From assembly GCA_024734555.1 (NCBI GenBank), contig JANPWX010000054.1, positions 5,768,341 through 5,832,340 on the forward strand: a stretch of DNA of 64,000 bases, in the 5' to 3' direction. Below, piece after piece: positions 1 through 12,857 of the stretch. Origin of the DNA: Trochalopteron elliotii (lineage: Eukaryota > Chordata > Aves > Passeriformes > Leiothrichidae). The notes under the pieces are model-generated. The model was not told where the DNA came from. It searched no databases and saw nothing but the letters and a program-made list of their open reading frames with translations. Every line of letters begins with the position of its first letter. Position 1 is the stretch's first letter. The position numbers and the translations under genes were made by a program.

Positions 1-1320
1 ACCTTTGCTGTTATTGGTAATGCCAGCAGAAGCTGTCCTCACCCACATTTGTCTCCTCCTCTCCGACCCCATCACTTCAGCTGTAGAACTGTGTGGGACT
101 AAAAGAGCAAGATGGGCTTAAACCAACAGTGCCCAGATGGAAGGATGTACAAACAACCCAGTGCATGGGGCCTCGTCTGTCTAAAGGCTCTCAGAGCAAA
201 GGAGAATTCCTTCTCTCCCCCCTCTGACAGAGGTTGTCAGACAAAGCAAGGAAGACTTAACTGCTCTTTAAAAGCTGCTGCTCACAATCCAGGCAATAAC
301 AATTATTCAAAATATCCTCACTTGAAGATGATAATGCTTCAAAGGGATTTTCCAGAATTTTTTTGCTTGCCCTCAATGTCCCACTTGTTCCCCATGGGAG
401 GAAGGGCTGGCAGCCAGGGGACACAGCGAGAGCACTACGAGGCACTGTCAACTGAGAGTTAAAGCTTTAGGCTTGCACTAGATCAAGCTCTGTGGGTAGT
501 ATCTCACCGAGACTGCAACCAAGAGACTCCATTTGACTGGCACAACTGACAGGATTTGTGGGATAGTGGCACCAAGTTATTTGTTTGGGAGACACGTGTG
601 GCTTGTCCATCTGCATGAAAAACGTATGCTAAGGTCTTTTAATGAGGACTACATGCAATATCTGATAAGAGAACAGATTGCTGCATTACCTCTTCCACCA
701 TAATCCAGACAGATTGCCAAGCAGACTGGGTCAGTCACCATGTGTTTTTTTTTTTGTTTTGTTTTTGCAATTCCCCAGAAAACTGACAAAAGAAACACGG
801 CAAAACCCCAATGAAAGAGTTGACGGCTTCTGTATTTTGGCATTACTTTACTTTGCCTTTGGGATGATAAACTTTCTCACACATTTGATTGATGTAACTA
901 GCTTAACTGATTAATCACTTTGCCTCCTAGCAGTTCCTTCCTGCTTATAGCCAAGGAAACAGTCAATTAGGACTATAATTAATTCTTCCTTTCATGATGG
1001 GGTAAATTTGGAAGGTTGTGACCACATGAATGCAGGCAGTGCAGCTGGTTAATCTGCAACCCTGAACCTCATGCTCCTAATGAACAAACTACAGCTCTTA
1101 CACTTCAAACAACAGACAAAACACCCAAATCCTCTACAGTCCATTTGGATACCAACAAAATTGCACATGGAGGAAACACATTTAACCAGGCAGTTGCACT
1201 ACAAAAAAATCTATTAATGTCCTTAAAGAAAACCATCAAAAAGTACAAGACGAAACAAAGTATTGAAAACTAGTAAACTAAGGTTAAGCACATTCAACAA
1301 CTGGGTGGGCACAGCCAGTA

Positions 1321-1359
1321 AGACAGATTTTTAGCACAGAAAGACAGATTTTTAGCACA
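1321..1359. repeat. Short direct repeat, 18-bp unit twice
   Basis: AGACAGATTTTTAGCACA occurs at 1321-1338 and again, identical, at 1342-1359, separated by GAA (period 21). It looks like a small local duplication with no sign of function. Confidence 0.9.
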
Positions 1360-4300
1360 AACAATGGAAAACGCCATCTGGATATAATGGATAAAGATTT
1401 CTCCATCATGTCTTAAAAACTAAACTAGTTGCTCTTCTGAAATGAACTTCACCACAACAACGGAGCTTGAGAAGCAGGAATTGTATCAGAGAAAGTGCAT
1501 CTACAGACTGTTCAAATGTCAGTCTACACAGCTACCTCACACCTTTCTCACCTTAAGGCAGCAGCTTTTAGCAAGTATCTAAGAATGATTTCAGAGAGTA
1601 TTTTAGTGCTGACTGCACTCTTACAGGTTTCATCCCTTTATCTGCATTACATTTCAATAACATTAACTCCAGAAATTACAGAGATCTCCTTCTCAAAGGT
1701 ACTGTGAGTTTTGAGATGTTAGATTATTTTTATGAAGTAGTTTTGGAAAACATGTTCTAAGTATGCAAAAAATATTCCATCTGGTCAGACCATGTGAATT
1801 CTATCATACTTTAAATGACTTAATATATCTTTATATTGAGCATAATTGGCTACATATATCTGGTAAAAACAAGATACAGAGGCAGATGAGCAAACTAGTG
1901 GGAATAAGCTTCTGAACTTACAAGTGAGCCAAAAAAGATGCCTTAATTAATTTTTTTTCTGAATGAGTGAAGAGGTGATACTGAGTTCTATGTTCACAAA
2001 TTTGCTCTCAGAGTTACAGATCTGAATCAGACTTCAGAATGAGAAGTTTGGTTTCCTGCCCAGATCAGCTGCAGAGTAATTTCATGAAATTATCACAATT
2101 CAATAGAGAGACATGAAAAAAACCTTAACTTCTGTTTTGCTTTGGCCTTGAAAATTGCTGAATTCACATACAGTTTAATCTGGGTCTGTACTCTCTTTCT
2201 CTGAACATTCCAAATGGAAATATCATTTTTAACTTATTTCAAATTGGCATTACCTTCAGACTCAGCTCCTACCTCTCCCTTACTTTTTTTTTTTTTGAAA
2301 GCCCCATCAAAAGAAAAAATTGCTAATGAACATGCTAAGTAATGTAGCAGTTCCCTACCGGTCATCATTATTTACGTGGAAACAGAAAATGGGTACTTAA
2401 AATAATAATAGTTGGTAATTTGATCACAGATTCCAGATGATTTCCAATCTTTAAGGCATTAACCACATAAAAGTTTATTATTACATTTTCTCTACTTATC
2501 TTTCCATGAATGGAATAAAACTGTGTCAGAAAGGAGCAGCTAAGACAATGTTTTTTATTCCTCTGCATGTATCTAAACATGTGCACCCAGAAAAAGCACT
2601 GGATATACCCTTAATTAAAATTCAAAATATTTATTTTCAACCAAATAATATTTGAAATAACCACTCTGAAAAAAACCAAGTTACATCATGCCCTTTTTTT
2701 TTTCTCTTTTTCAAATAACCAAACAGATGTCCCAATGAAATTTGCCATTATTCTTTCCAGGAGGAGAGCCTCCATGACTTTTCCAGTAACTTCAACAGAA
2801 TTCACTCCAATTCTGTTTTCCTGGACAACATACTAGGAAAAAATGGGAAACTGGTGTTCTGAACTCTTCTTATGAGGAAAATACCATTAAATCAATCTTC
2901 ATTGATATTAAAACAGCAATTTGGGCAGGAAAGTGCCATATTCCACACACTGCTCTACTCAATTGGGTTTTATTTTTCTCAAAACTCGAGCAATTGCAGA
3001 GTACAGTTTTAGCAGTGTGTCATCCAAAAGATACTGATGTATAGTTAGGTGGCCACCTACACAAATCACCAGTGAGTATGCCTGCATAGAAAAGTGCCTC
3101 TATCTTATCAGTATACACTACTTAGGTATAACTCCTTCCTGATTCTTCTGTCTGTATTTTTCTATACATTCTTAAAACATGGGAAGCATACTGCTGAACT
3201 TCTCCCTTTTATTAGGCTTTGCTCTCTGAACTATTTGTAATGACTACAAATTTGCCTGTTTTCCATGTGAAGACAACTACTGCAACTGCTCAAAGAAGTA
3301 CAGGGAAAAACTTCAAAACAAAAGCAAGCAACCATCCGTGAAACTGAAGTATCAAGACAATTTGTTGGTATTGGCTTGGTATTACTCATGAGAAAAAAAG
3401 AGGGTCAGAGTAAATGAGTAGTTCATTAGAACTGTTGTCAACACAATATGTGAGGTGCACTGGGGACGTCTAGTATCAATCTACACACCTTGAAAAACAA
3501 AGGTATCCTGCTAACACCCAGCTGACACGGATGCAGACTGGGAGCCTCGCAAATGAGTTCTGATTTTATCAACTCTTAGACATAAAGGAAGTCTACCTCC
3601 TGTCAGGAAACCATGCAAATGAGAAACCTGCTGCACTGATCACTGTTCCAAGTCACTGATCTGACAGAGAAGGCTTCAATGGCTCAGGAAGCAAAGCCCA
3701 GACTGAGAGCTCTAACAAGTGGCTGAAAAAGCAGCCACTTAGAGTGGCCTCCCGGATCACACCACTGTCAGCTACATCAGTTCTGTGTACAACCTTCTTT
3801 TTCCCACCGAGGGACTGGAAAAAAGCCAAATCTGATCTTAAATGTCGTTCCATCCCCCTTAAGTACTCAGTTCTGCTCTCAAAGTAACATCCATTGAAAG
3901 ATGATTAAGGTCACTGAAAAACTAAGGCTGTTGAGAAGTGTCTGATGGGGACTACTGCTTTGATGAGCAAAATATCCACAAAGAATCTCCATGTCCAAAG
4001 TCTCCCAAGTCCACATCTCCTCCTGCCCAAACCACAACAGCATAAAACGATGGAATATTTTTGTATTGACTAGGTAAGTACTCATTTGGGTCAAAATCAC
4101 ATAAACAGGGAGAAAAAAAGAAGTCATGTTTGTTTACATAATCATGGTTGTTTGCTGGTAGAAACAAAGTTTTTGAATCACCAGCATGTTTCTTTCATCC
4201 TTTTCACAGACCTTACGCTCTTTTCACAGTACCTGACTTAGGACAAGAAAAACAAGTTCCAGCACTAGGGTGAGAAATATTTATTGGCCCAAACAGAGAA

Positions 4301-4549
4301 GCACAGGACAGTTTGAATGTGCAGGTCTATAACAGCTCTAAGCTACTCTAAGTTGCAAAAGATTCCTTTTCCACAGCAGGTTCTCACAGAATAATGGACA
4401 TACATTTGCAGTGTAGTTTCTGTGTGGGTAAGTATTGCCAAGCCCTTAAAGACATAAATGTGAAATCGTATCTCCTCATTAGAGAATTCTTCCCCATCAC
4501 TGTAGTACTAAGTGGTCTCACCATGTTTAATGTATTTCCACTTCTTTGA

Positions 4550-4612
4550 GTTGTCGAGAATCTAATCCCTGTTTTACACCTGGAGAACTGGGGCACAGAA
4601 AGGTTAAGGATA
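4550..4612 (+). mobile_element. Decayed MIR-like SINE core
   Basis: The stretch from 4567 reads roughly CCCTGTTTTACACCTGGAG followed by AACTGGGGCACAGAAAGG and TTAAG. It matches, with substitutions, the MIR core known from amniote genomes (ccattttacagatgaggaa, then actgaggcacagagaggttaag). No tail or flanking duplication remains, as expected for a very old copy. Identification is from memory of the consensus, without alignment. Confidence 0.6.
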
Positions 4613-6604
4613 TATCTAAATGGCAAAACTATGTCCATCAGGTAAAATCTCTAACACAGATGTGTCTTCAGTACAGACCTAATCCACCTACAATCTGCTT
4701 TTAAGGATACAATTTTCTTTGCAAAGAGAAGCTGGAAGTAGTAAGGGGGTTATGTCCAAACAGAAAGTTCCTCTCTAAGAGTGCTGTGCGCTGACAGTTC
4801 TGATACACTGCATACCAAGGGACCCAGAGGACTTAACCAAAACCACGCACCCTGCTTTGTCACAGGCACCTCACTGAACTGAGGTCTCATAAATAATAGA
4901 TTAAAGCCCCGGCCACAATATCAACTCTTTTTGTGCTGTGATTCTTGTAAAATCATACAAAAAGGACTTTCAAAAACAACTTTAAAAGAGCCAGAAGGTC
5001 TCTTTATGAAGGCAGCTACAAAGATTTGAAAATGACAACAAAAAAATCAAAGCACTGGAGTAGGACTTTGCTCAGATGGTATCTGCTGATGGCCAAGGCA
5101 TGCTCCGCATCCAGTGCCGCAGGCATGTCCTGAGCAGCTGGAGATGTGAGCACTCCACACCCACACTGCACATGGGGCTAACCCAGGGTCTGCAGGGTGC
5201 TATGGGACTCCAGAGGCTCCTCTGGGCTGAGTGGCATGAGACCAGGGCAGCAGCAGGGGATACTCAAGGACAAGGACTGCAGGGAATACTGCTGCAAACT
5301 CCCAGAGAGAACATCATTCAACGTCCGCCTAAATTTACTGGATTAAGGCAATGCAACAGTAGAGTTACTGAAATGGCTTTGATTTTGGCTCTTAGGTGTC
5401 CCTGAGTTCCAAGATTTTAACTAATTATTTTGAGGATTATCCAGCAAAATAAGAAGGGCCTGATAGGAAATGATCCCAAACATCAGCAGCTGCTATGCAT
5501 AGATGCTACTGATACAGAGACAGCTGGGTACACATTTCTGCGGTCATTTCCTTGATGAATAGAGAGTGCACTGTTGCACATAAAAAATGGCATTGTCGGC
5601 CTCTCTCAAAACACTATAGGTTCAGTCCTGATCTGAATGACTAAGACTTGTCTTTATGCAACAGAAAGACTCCAAAATCTGTCAGTCCTCATCCTGCTGG
5701 CACTCCGCGCCTAGGAAGACAATAGCTTTCACCAGCAGCTCTCAAACCTGCAAGGCATGCATCTGATTCTGCAAAAGGTTACAACGGACAAATGCCCAGA
5801 GAACAGAGGTTTTAAAAAGGATCCTCATTCAGCCAGCTAGGTTCATGCTCCAGCAGGAGCCAGAAAAACATGTCACAAGGCCTCTGGGGAAACAGAACTC
5901 AATGCTCCAGGCGGGCAAACCAGGACAGTTGGCAAAACAGTGTACTAGAGAAAGAGGAAATCTCCTCTTCAAAGGCTAACAGGGGAAGGGGCAAAACATG
6001 GGCATGTTGAAGGCTGCTCCTAAATGTCATTATTCAAGGGGAAGTTAATGACTCTTCCCCTCATACACAGGATGTGCTCTTCCCCCATAAGCTACCATTT
6101 AAAGAATCAACTAGTACTAACTAAGCATGCTATTAGCTGTTGATATTTAATAATACAAGAACAGAAGCCACAGTTCTGGCCTTGCCAGGCCTCTTGATTA
6201 AGGGCAGCATCGTAACTAACAGTGCCTTTGGCATTTTGACAGGTTCAAGAGGTTAGTGAAAATTTCTGACAGGATTTGCACATCAGTGTTCTACTGAATC
6301 ACTCACTGACCAACTTTTCTGGACAAAAAAAAACGAAAAAACAAACCTTGTGGCATTAGGAAAAAAAACAGCAAAATTATGACATTTTCTCACAGGGTAT
6401 TGCTCCAGAACTTTAGATGTGCAAAAAAGAGCAGCATCTGCAAATCTCTGAATTTCTCCACCATATCAGCAAAATGATTACTCAGTAACTGATATACTAG
6501 TGCCCCAGTAAACCAAACTGCCCAAGAGTTACTGATATGCCAGTACCTCAGGGCATGAAATCGTCAGTAATACAGAAAGCTGATGAAGAAAAACTACACA
6601 ACTA

Positions 6605-6726
6605 CACCAAAAATTACACCAAAATCCCCCCAAAAGCCCAAATCCAAACAAACAAACAAAAAAAAAGAAACAAACAATAAAAGAGAAAATAAAAAGGAAA
6701 ACAAATAAACACACCAAAAAACCCCA
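6605..6726. repeat. A/C-rich low-complexity tract
   Basis: About 120 bases are almost free of T and poor in G, including a CAAA tetranucleotide run near 6646-6661 followed by A-runs with scattered G. The apparent minus-strand ORF here is only a low-complexity Phe/Leu/Val translation. Confidence 0.9.
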
Positions 6727-9700
6727 TGCAGAACCCTACTAAACCATTTCCACAAAAGCAACAACCCACACTAAACAAATTTTGGAAGAAGGTATTATCT
6801 GCATTAACCAGCTACAAAGTTTTAAAAGGCTATAAAAGTACAAGAGCCAATACACCAGGAAATGTATAAGCAAATGCAAAAACAACACCAAAACCTAGGA
6901 AAATCATTTTCCAAGCTTCCTTCTCATGAGATGAATTAGGCCATGGAACAGTCCCCATTGCTCAGGCAGGCTGAAGCTGGACAGAACACTGGAAATGCAT
7001 ACTGCAGGGAAACTTGGAAGCCAGACGCTTTCAAAAGTCCTTTCCATCTTTAGCTTCTCTTATTCTACAACTAACAGATCTAAACTGTTATAGAGTTTCC
7101 AGGTTTTCACTAAAACAAGGATATTCATCATTGCAAAGCTGCCTCTAACAGGCAAGCCAGAGTCACACAAAGGAACAAGATAAAACAGAGAGATGTCAGA
7201 GCTCTCCCGCTGAGTGCTTTAGTCCGAGTGCTCAGTTTAGCAACATGAAGATGTTTATGCTGCCTGCAAGAGGACTTCAAATGGCTTGTCTACAGAAATT
7301 ACTTTAGAGGAATATTTTACATTACATCATCCAACTACATTAAGTCAGTTCAATTACTGGTAATCAACTTAGAATATATCTGTGTAGTTATTTTTAGAGG
7401 TTTTACTGAGGTTTATTAGGAGAACATATTCTAGCACTCCCTTTATTAAGATGCCATAATGCTCAGCTATTTTGGAAAAGGACAACTTTATTTTTATGCC
7501 TTTTGTGTAACTTGGGGTTTTGAACAGTTTTATCCTTTCTTACACTCCCCGGGGTTAGTTACTTCTGAGGACAAATGTCCATTGATTAACATTGAAAACA
7601 CACAGGTTGCAGAGAATTGAATTAAGGGATAGACTACAGAGCACTGAGTCTAACTATCCAGGAATTTGCTTCTCCCTTCTCAATGAAGCTCAAGGAAAAC
7701 ACTCAAAGCCCTGACAGCCTCCAAAGAAGTTACGTTTCTCATGTTCAGAGTTCAAAATCACACACAGTATGCAAAGGACAGTAGAGTTCCTAATAAACAC
7801 ACTGGGATAGGCAGTTTCACATTCTGGATGCTGGATGCTGCTGGGATGCACTAACTCAGTGGCAGGGGGGCTCTGCAGCCCTGCCCTTGCTGCAGGGCCA
7901 ACACTACAATTTCCTGCATAATAAAAGTGTTTCAGCAGCACACAGGTAGGCCAGGTTCCTCTGTGGTACCACTGCTACACAGGGAAACTTCTCACTCCTC
8001 TGGGAGCTGGGAAAGGGAGCAAATAGATTTTAAAATCATTTTCTGCTTACCTATTTCATATGGATGCTTTTACACCTCATGCTGTATTAAATCAGAATGG
8101 AATCCATAAAAACAATATTAAGCTAACACGAGCAGGGTGAAGATAAGTTAAAGCAAGTTGAAAAAAGAAAAAAAAGTCTCCCTCCTACTCTATACTTCCA
8201 CCCTTTCTTTAGACTAGCTTTTATTACTTGACCAACATTTTTTTAAGGGTCTGTTTTGTTTTCTATACACATGTAACTCCCATTACTGTCAGTGGAAATT
8301 ATGTATGCACATCAGTAGCAAACCAGACTGCAGGATATTGAGCTCTCTAAGGTATCCATGTCCCTGTTACAGTCATGATTCAGGAGAAAAGCCAACAAGT
8401 ATATTTGGAATCCTGCCTTTAAACAAACACCATATTGAAACAGACAAAAGTACTGCCTGATTCTTCCAAATGGAGGCAATAGACAAGAGAGAATCCTGCT
8501 TAAACCAACAAAAGACTGGATTAACAGTATTTATCCGTTTCCACCATTCCCTCAATGGTGCAGTGTCTCACGATGAAATAGATCAAAAAAACCTCTTTAG
8601 AGAAACAAAAATAGAATTTTTCACTAACCTTTATACTGAAATAGTTAAAAAATTACAGCAATACTGGAGAATAGCAAGCAAGAAGACAGTAACATTTAGT
8701 TACTAGAACTAAGAGTACTTTTCCATTCACAGACCACAAAGAGCTTTTACAATATTGGATCTCCATCGCCATAAACTGAAGGAGGAAATAACAGGTAAAG
8801 TCCAAGAAATTTGGCCAAGAACCAAAATGAATAGGAAATCATTTTTTTCCTAACTCCTCCTCTGACATTTTGTCCTTTGCCACCTGTCAAGCTCTTCTTG
8901 ACAAGCCACTGTGTTGCCCTCTCAGAAGCCAAAATCCCATGAGATCACAGAGGTTACTCTCTTCCACATAAAGAATCCTGATATGCAGAAGCACTGACAA
9001 TAACCTGTTCATTCAACTTGCCATTATTCCCCCAAGTATGAACAAACCTCCCTTCAGATACCTACACCAGTTTAGTTCCTCAGGCTTTTATATTCAGACT
9101 TCTTCAGTGTTTCTCAGCTTCTAAGGCTAAGAGTGAAAAGCACACATTAGCAGCAGCATATTCATCACTGTGTGCCTTAAAATCAGAGGAAGGCACTTGA
9201 ATTCCAGTAAGAGCACATCTTAATTCCACCATTAATCATCTCACTACAACGTTTTCCCTAAACCACACTTGATGTTTTTATTAAGAAATTAAATCTAATC
9301 ATCAATGCAGGGATGTGAACTACAGAGTCTCTGGGTACAGACACTTGTCCTGCCAGGCTACACACCATGAGACTGTAAAAGCAATCATGCTTTCTAAAAC
9401 CCTGTATTTCTTCAATGAATTCACTGCTCTCTCTGTGCCAAATGCAATTCTGACAGGGTCTCAAAACCAACACAAAAGGTGAAATGAAACTTAATGAGAG
9501 TTTTGTAGCTGAAATCCACAAAGCTTGATCCTACCCAGAGTTATTTCACTTGTGTCACAGGAGGAAAACTCATAATAGACCTTAAGCTCCCTCTGAACAC
9601 CTCTGTTTGAAAAAACAGACCCATACTAGCAGTGTATTAGCAGTCACAAATGCTAGTCTAGACATTACAGCTACAGCCTCCTTCTTTGATCCTCTCTGGC

Positions 9701-12700
9701 TCATATATACCTGCATGCACTAGGTTGTGTTCATCCACATGGCAACTTGGATCTCTCAAGGAACCTGGCCTGAATATTGCTCTAGCAATACCCAGTGCAG
9801 TTCTACTTATGAAAGTGATTAATTGAAGACTCTAATCTGTTACCACCTTGAATAGGAAATAAAATGACACTCAGCAAGCCATAAATCATGAAAGCTGCCA
9901 ATAAAAGCACCTGAACCGTACAAGTCAGAATCATGTAAGCCTACTATCTGGAAAAAAGTGCATCCTTGCAACAAAATAATACCAATTACTTGTTTTATTA
10001 AACAGCTGTAAACTTTTCAGACAATAGCTGACTTTGTGCAAAATATCCTTCCCTGATTCATAATGGATAATAAGCTTGTAGATACAAACATTCAGGCATT
10101 TTAATTTTTTTTTTCCTGAAGGGTGTGAGTCATAAGGATTGAGCCAAGCCCTATGAAGGCAGCAGCGCTTGTCAATATTTGGACAAAATTTAAACTCTTT
10201 TTGGTGGATCCCTATCTTATCTCTTACTAGTTCATTTATTTATTTACTCCTCCCTATAATAATTTAACTCACTGACAGCAAAGAACTGCTTAATTCTCAA
10301 GTAACATATTGACTTTGTAAGGAGCAAATGAAACAAATTAATTCATTTAGTAAAACTTACTTGTAATGACAATACATCTATCATAACAAGATTAATTTTA
10401 TCAAGCACACTATCTATTAGCTTGTAAAGAAATACTGTCAAATAAAAGCAGTGTTGCTGGCACGTTGTATTGTCTTCCAGAAGGTGTTTGCTAAACAGTG
10501 TAGCTATATTGTGATAGTGGCTTTCACTGTAAATCTGTTTCTCTCATCAGTGTTGTTTTCTCTATTTTCCATAAATCTCTTTCGCATGTGGCAGCGTAGG
10601 AAGAAAAAGCACTTCAGCAAGGCAACTCCTACTCCCCTTTACAATGATTGTGGAGGGATAGCACTGAGTATTTGTTTTATGTCTGACAGACCTTATACAG
10701 AAATATACCATGTATGTAGCATGTATAAGATATGCTGTATGTACCATGTTAAAACGTGCATTGACAATTTAACACATCCAAGCTACCATGCTTCCACTTT
10801 TTCACAGCAGGAACGGTACACAATAATCACTAACAGAGTCTGCACTACATGGATCTTGCAGTTTTCTAATAAATCAAATGGCCTGGTGAAGAAAGATATC
10901 TGAAGTTACATTGTTCTCAGGAAATTAAAAATGCTCCACAGTACATGACACCTATTAAGAGTTGTGAATAAGTATAATCATAGTCTAACAAAACCAATCT
11001 ACTTCATAATTTTTTACAGTGCTTTTGACTGCCATACCTAAATGCTGCCTAAGTAGATTATTTCTATACTCAAAGATTAAGAGCGGCTGTAACAGAAGAA
11101 TCTGGTCTTTTTCCTCCATCTCCAGAGCTCCCCAGAGCACAGGGATGTCTTTGAATCTGTCTTGGACACAGTGTTTCCTAAGGCCTTTTAGAACATTTAA
11201 AAAGTGGGCTGCTCCTGTTTCCACCGAGTCTTTTCACTGTCCATGTTTCCTCATGAGCAAATGGACTGATCCAGAATTTTCATGTTTTGCTCAAGGTCTT
11301 ACAAGACGCCTTGCTCCAGAAGAACACAGTAAATGAAAAAGTAATGCTCTTGACTTAGCAGGAATGTTTTCTTGATCCCACCCCTCCATCTGCAGAAAAT
11401 AATGTCATTTCTTTGAAGAAGCTAATGACAGGAGCAACAACCTGGCTGTCAACCTCAACAGCGAGATTTTACTTAGCAGAAGCAAGCCCAGGTGATGAAC
11501 AGGAAGCATGGATGGCACTGCCATGTGAAGAGAGCCAGACACAGCTTGTTTCTGAAAAAGTAACTCTGAAATATCCTTCCATGGCTTGTTACTACATTAG
11601 GTTTCTCTTGCTCCCTTGCTGCAGCTGTCTTTAACCAGAAAATTTTAAAAAAGCAAACACAGGTGTTTACCCAAGGATCAATTCACCTGCTGTCCCCCTG
11701 CTCCACCTGGCCCTGTCGCTCACTACCTGGCCCAGCCGTGCAGCTGGGATGACTCATCTCTGCACGAGAACATTTTTAAATGATCTATTTTCAGGGGTTT
11801 GATGCTGCAAAAGGAGAGGAAAGGACAAAGACCTTTCTTTAGTACCACATAATTTATCTACTTTGCATCAAGCTTTTACCTTTTTTGAAACAGCAAAAGC
11901 ACAGTGGCTGAAACTTCCAGGCTTCTAAATGCCAGGCTAATGTGCAATTCACCCCTCTGTAATGAAAGGCATCATAATTCACGGGCATCTGCATCATCCT
12001 CCCCCAGATAACAATTTACTGAAGCAGCAAAAAGGAAAGGGCTTTCCAAGTTTGTTGCAAAATTTCAGATCCGTGTTTGAATGGAGTTGATGGATTTCCA
12101 GAAGCAAGAGTGGAGTGCTCTGCTTTGAATTAGCCATTATCTTTTACATCCCTCCATGTTTCCTGTCATCACAAAAGAAGATGAGTTACCCTTTAACTTA
12201 CTGCAGAATAATCTCTGACTACCAGCAAAGGGGTAGTTAATGCTATTGGCAAGGATGATTTAGGAGACAATTTCAAAGTTCAGCTAACTATAAAAACAGA
12301 AGTCCTACTAAAACAGCCTCATTCATTCTGCATACCGAGTGTGAGGGAAGCAGGGCTTAATACCACAAGTGCTGGGTGATGTGACAGTATGATGCAGAAC
12401 AGCAGTTTCTCACTTTCTCCCCTGACAAATGCATCCAGCTTTGCTGACAGGAATTGGTGTTCATCAACCACTGCTAAAATACAATATATTAAGTATGACA
12501 TCAGTGCCCAGACCAGATCTGACAGCATATGAAGAGAAAATCCTTACCTTACAGATCCAGCAGAATAATCCTGACTTTACAACTTCCATATTTAAACAAA
12601 CCAAGTAACCTAACAACTGTGGACAGGATATATTCTGACAAAGGCTTGATTCTAAACTTATTTTTAAGCATATTTTTAAGCCTCCTATAATGAAAATGTC

Positions 12701-12820
12701 CATTGTTTCAGAAAGTTACAAGTCCTTTTCCATGCCTTAAGAATAGCAGCAAATGCCCTCAACCTATTTGACAGTCAGAAGCTTTTTTGCTTTGACTTTT
12801 TTCTTCAACTTGTTATTTTT

Positions 12821-12857
12821 ACATACATACATACATATACGTATAAATATATGTATA
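12821..12857. repeat. ACAT microsatellite passing into an AT-rich run
   Basis: Four ACAT units (12821-12836) are followed by ATACGTATAAATATATGTATA, which is partly self-complementary. Confidence 0.85.

Noticed and set aside
5076..5405. Plus-strand ORF of 109 codons in a GC-richer patch
   Set aside because: Length is explained by local GC content reducing stops; the sequence shows no domain, and no splice sites frame it.
10451..10903. Longest gap-free ORF, plus strand, 150 codons
   Set aside because: No recognised domain, AT-rich composition like its surroundings, and no Kozak or splice context; consistent with chance in 64 kb.
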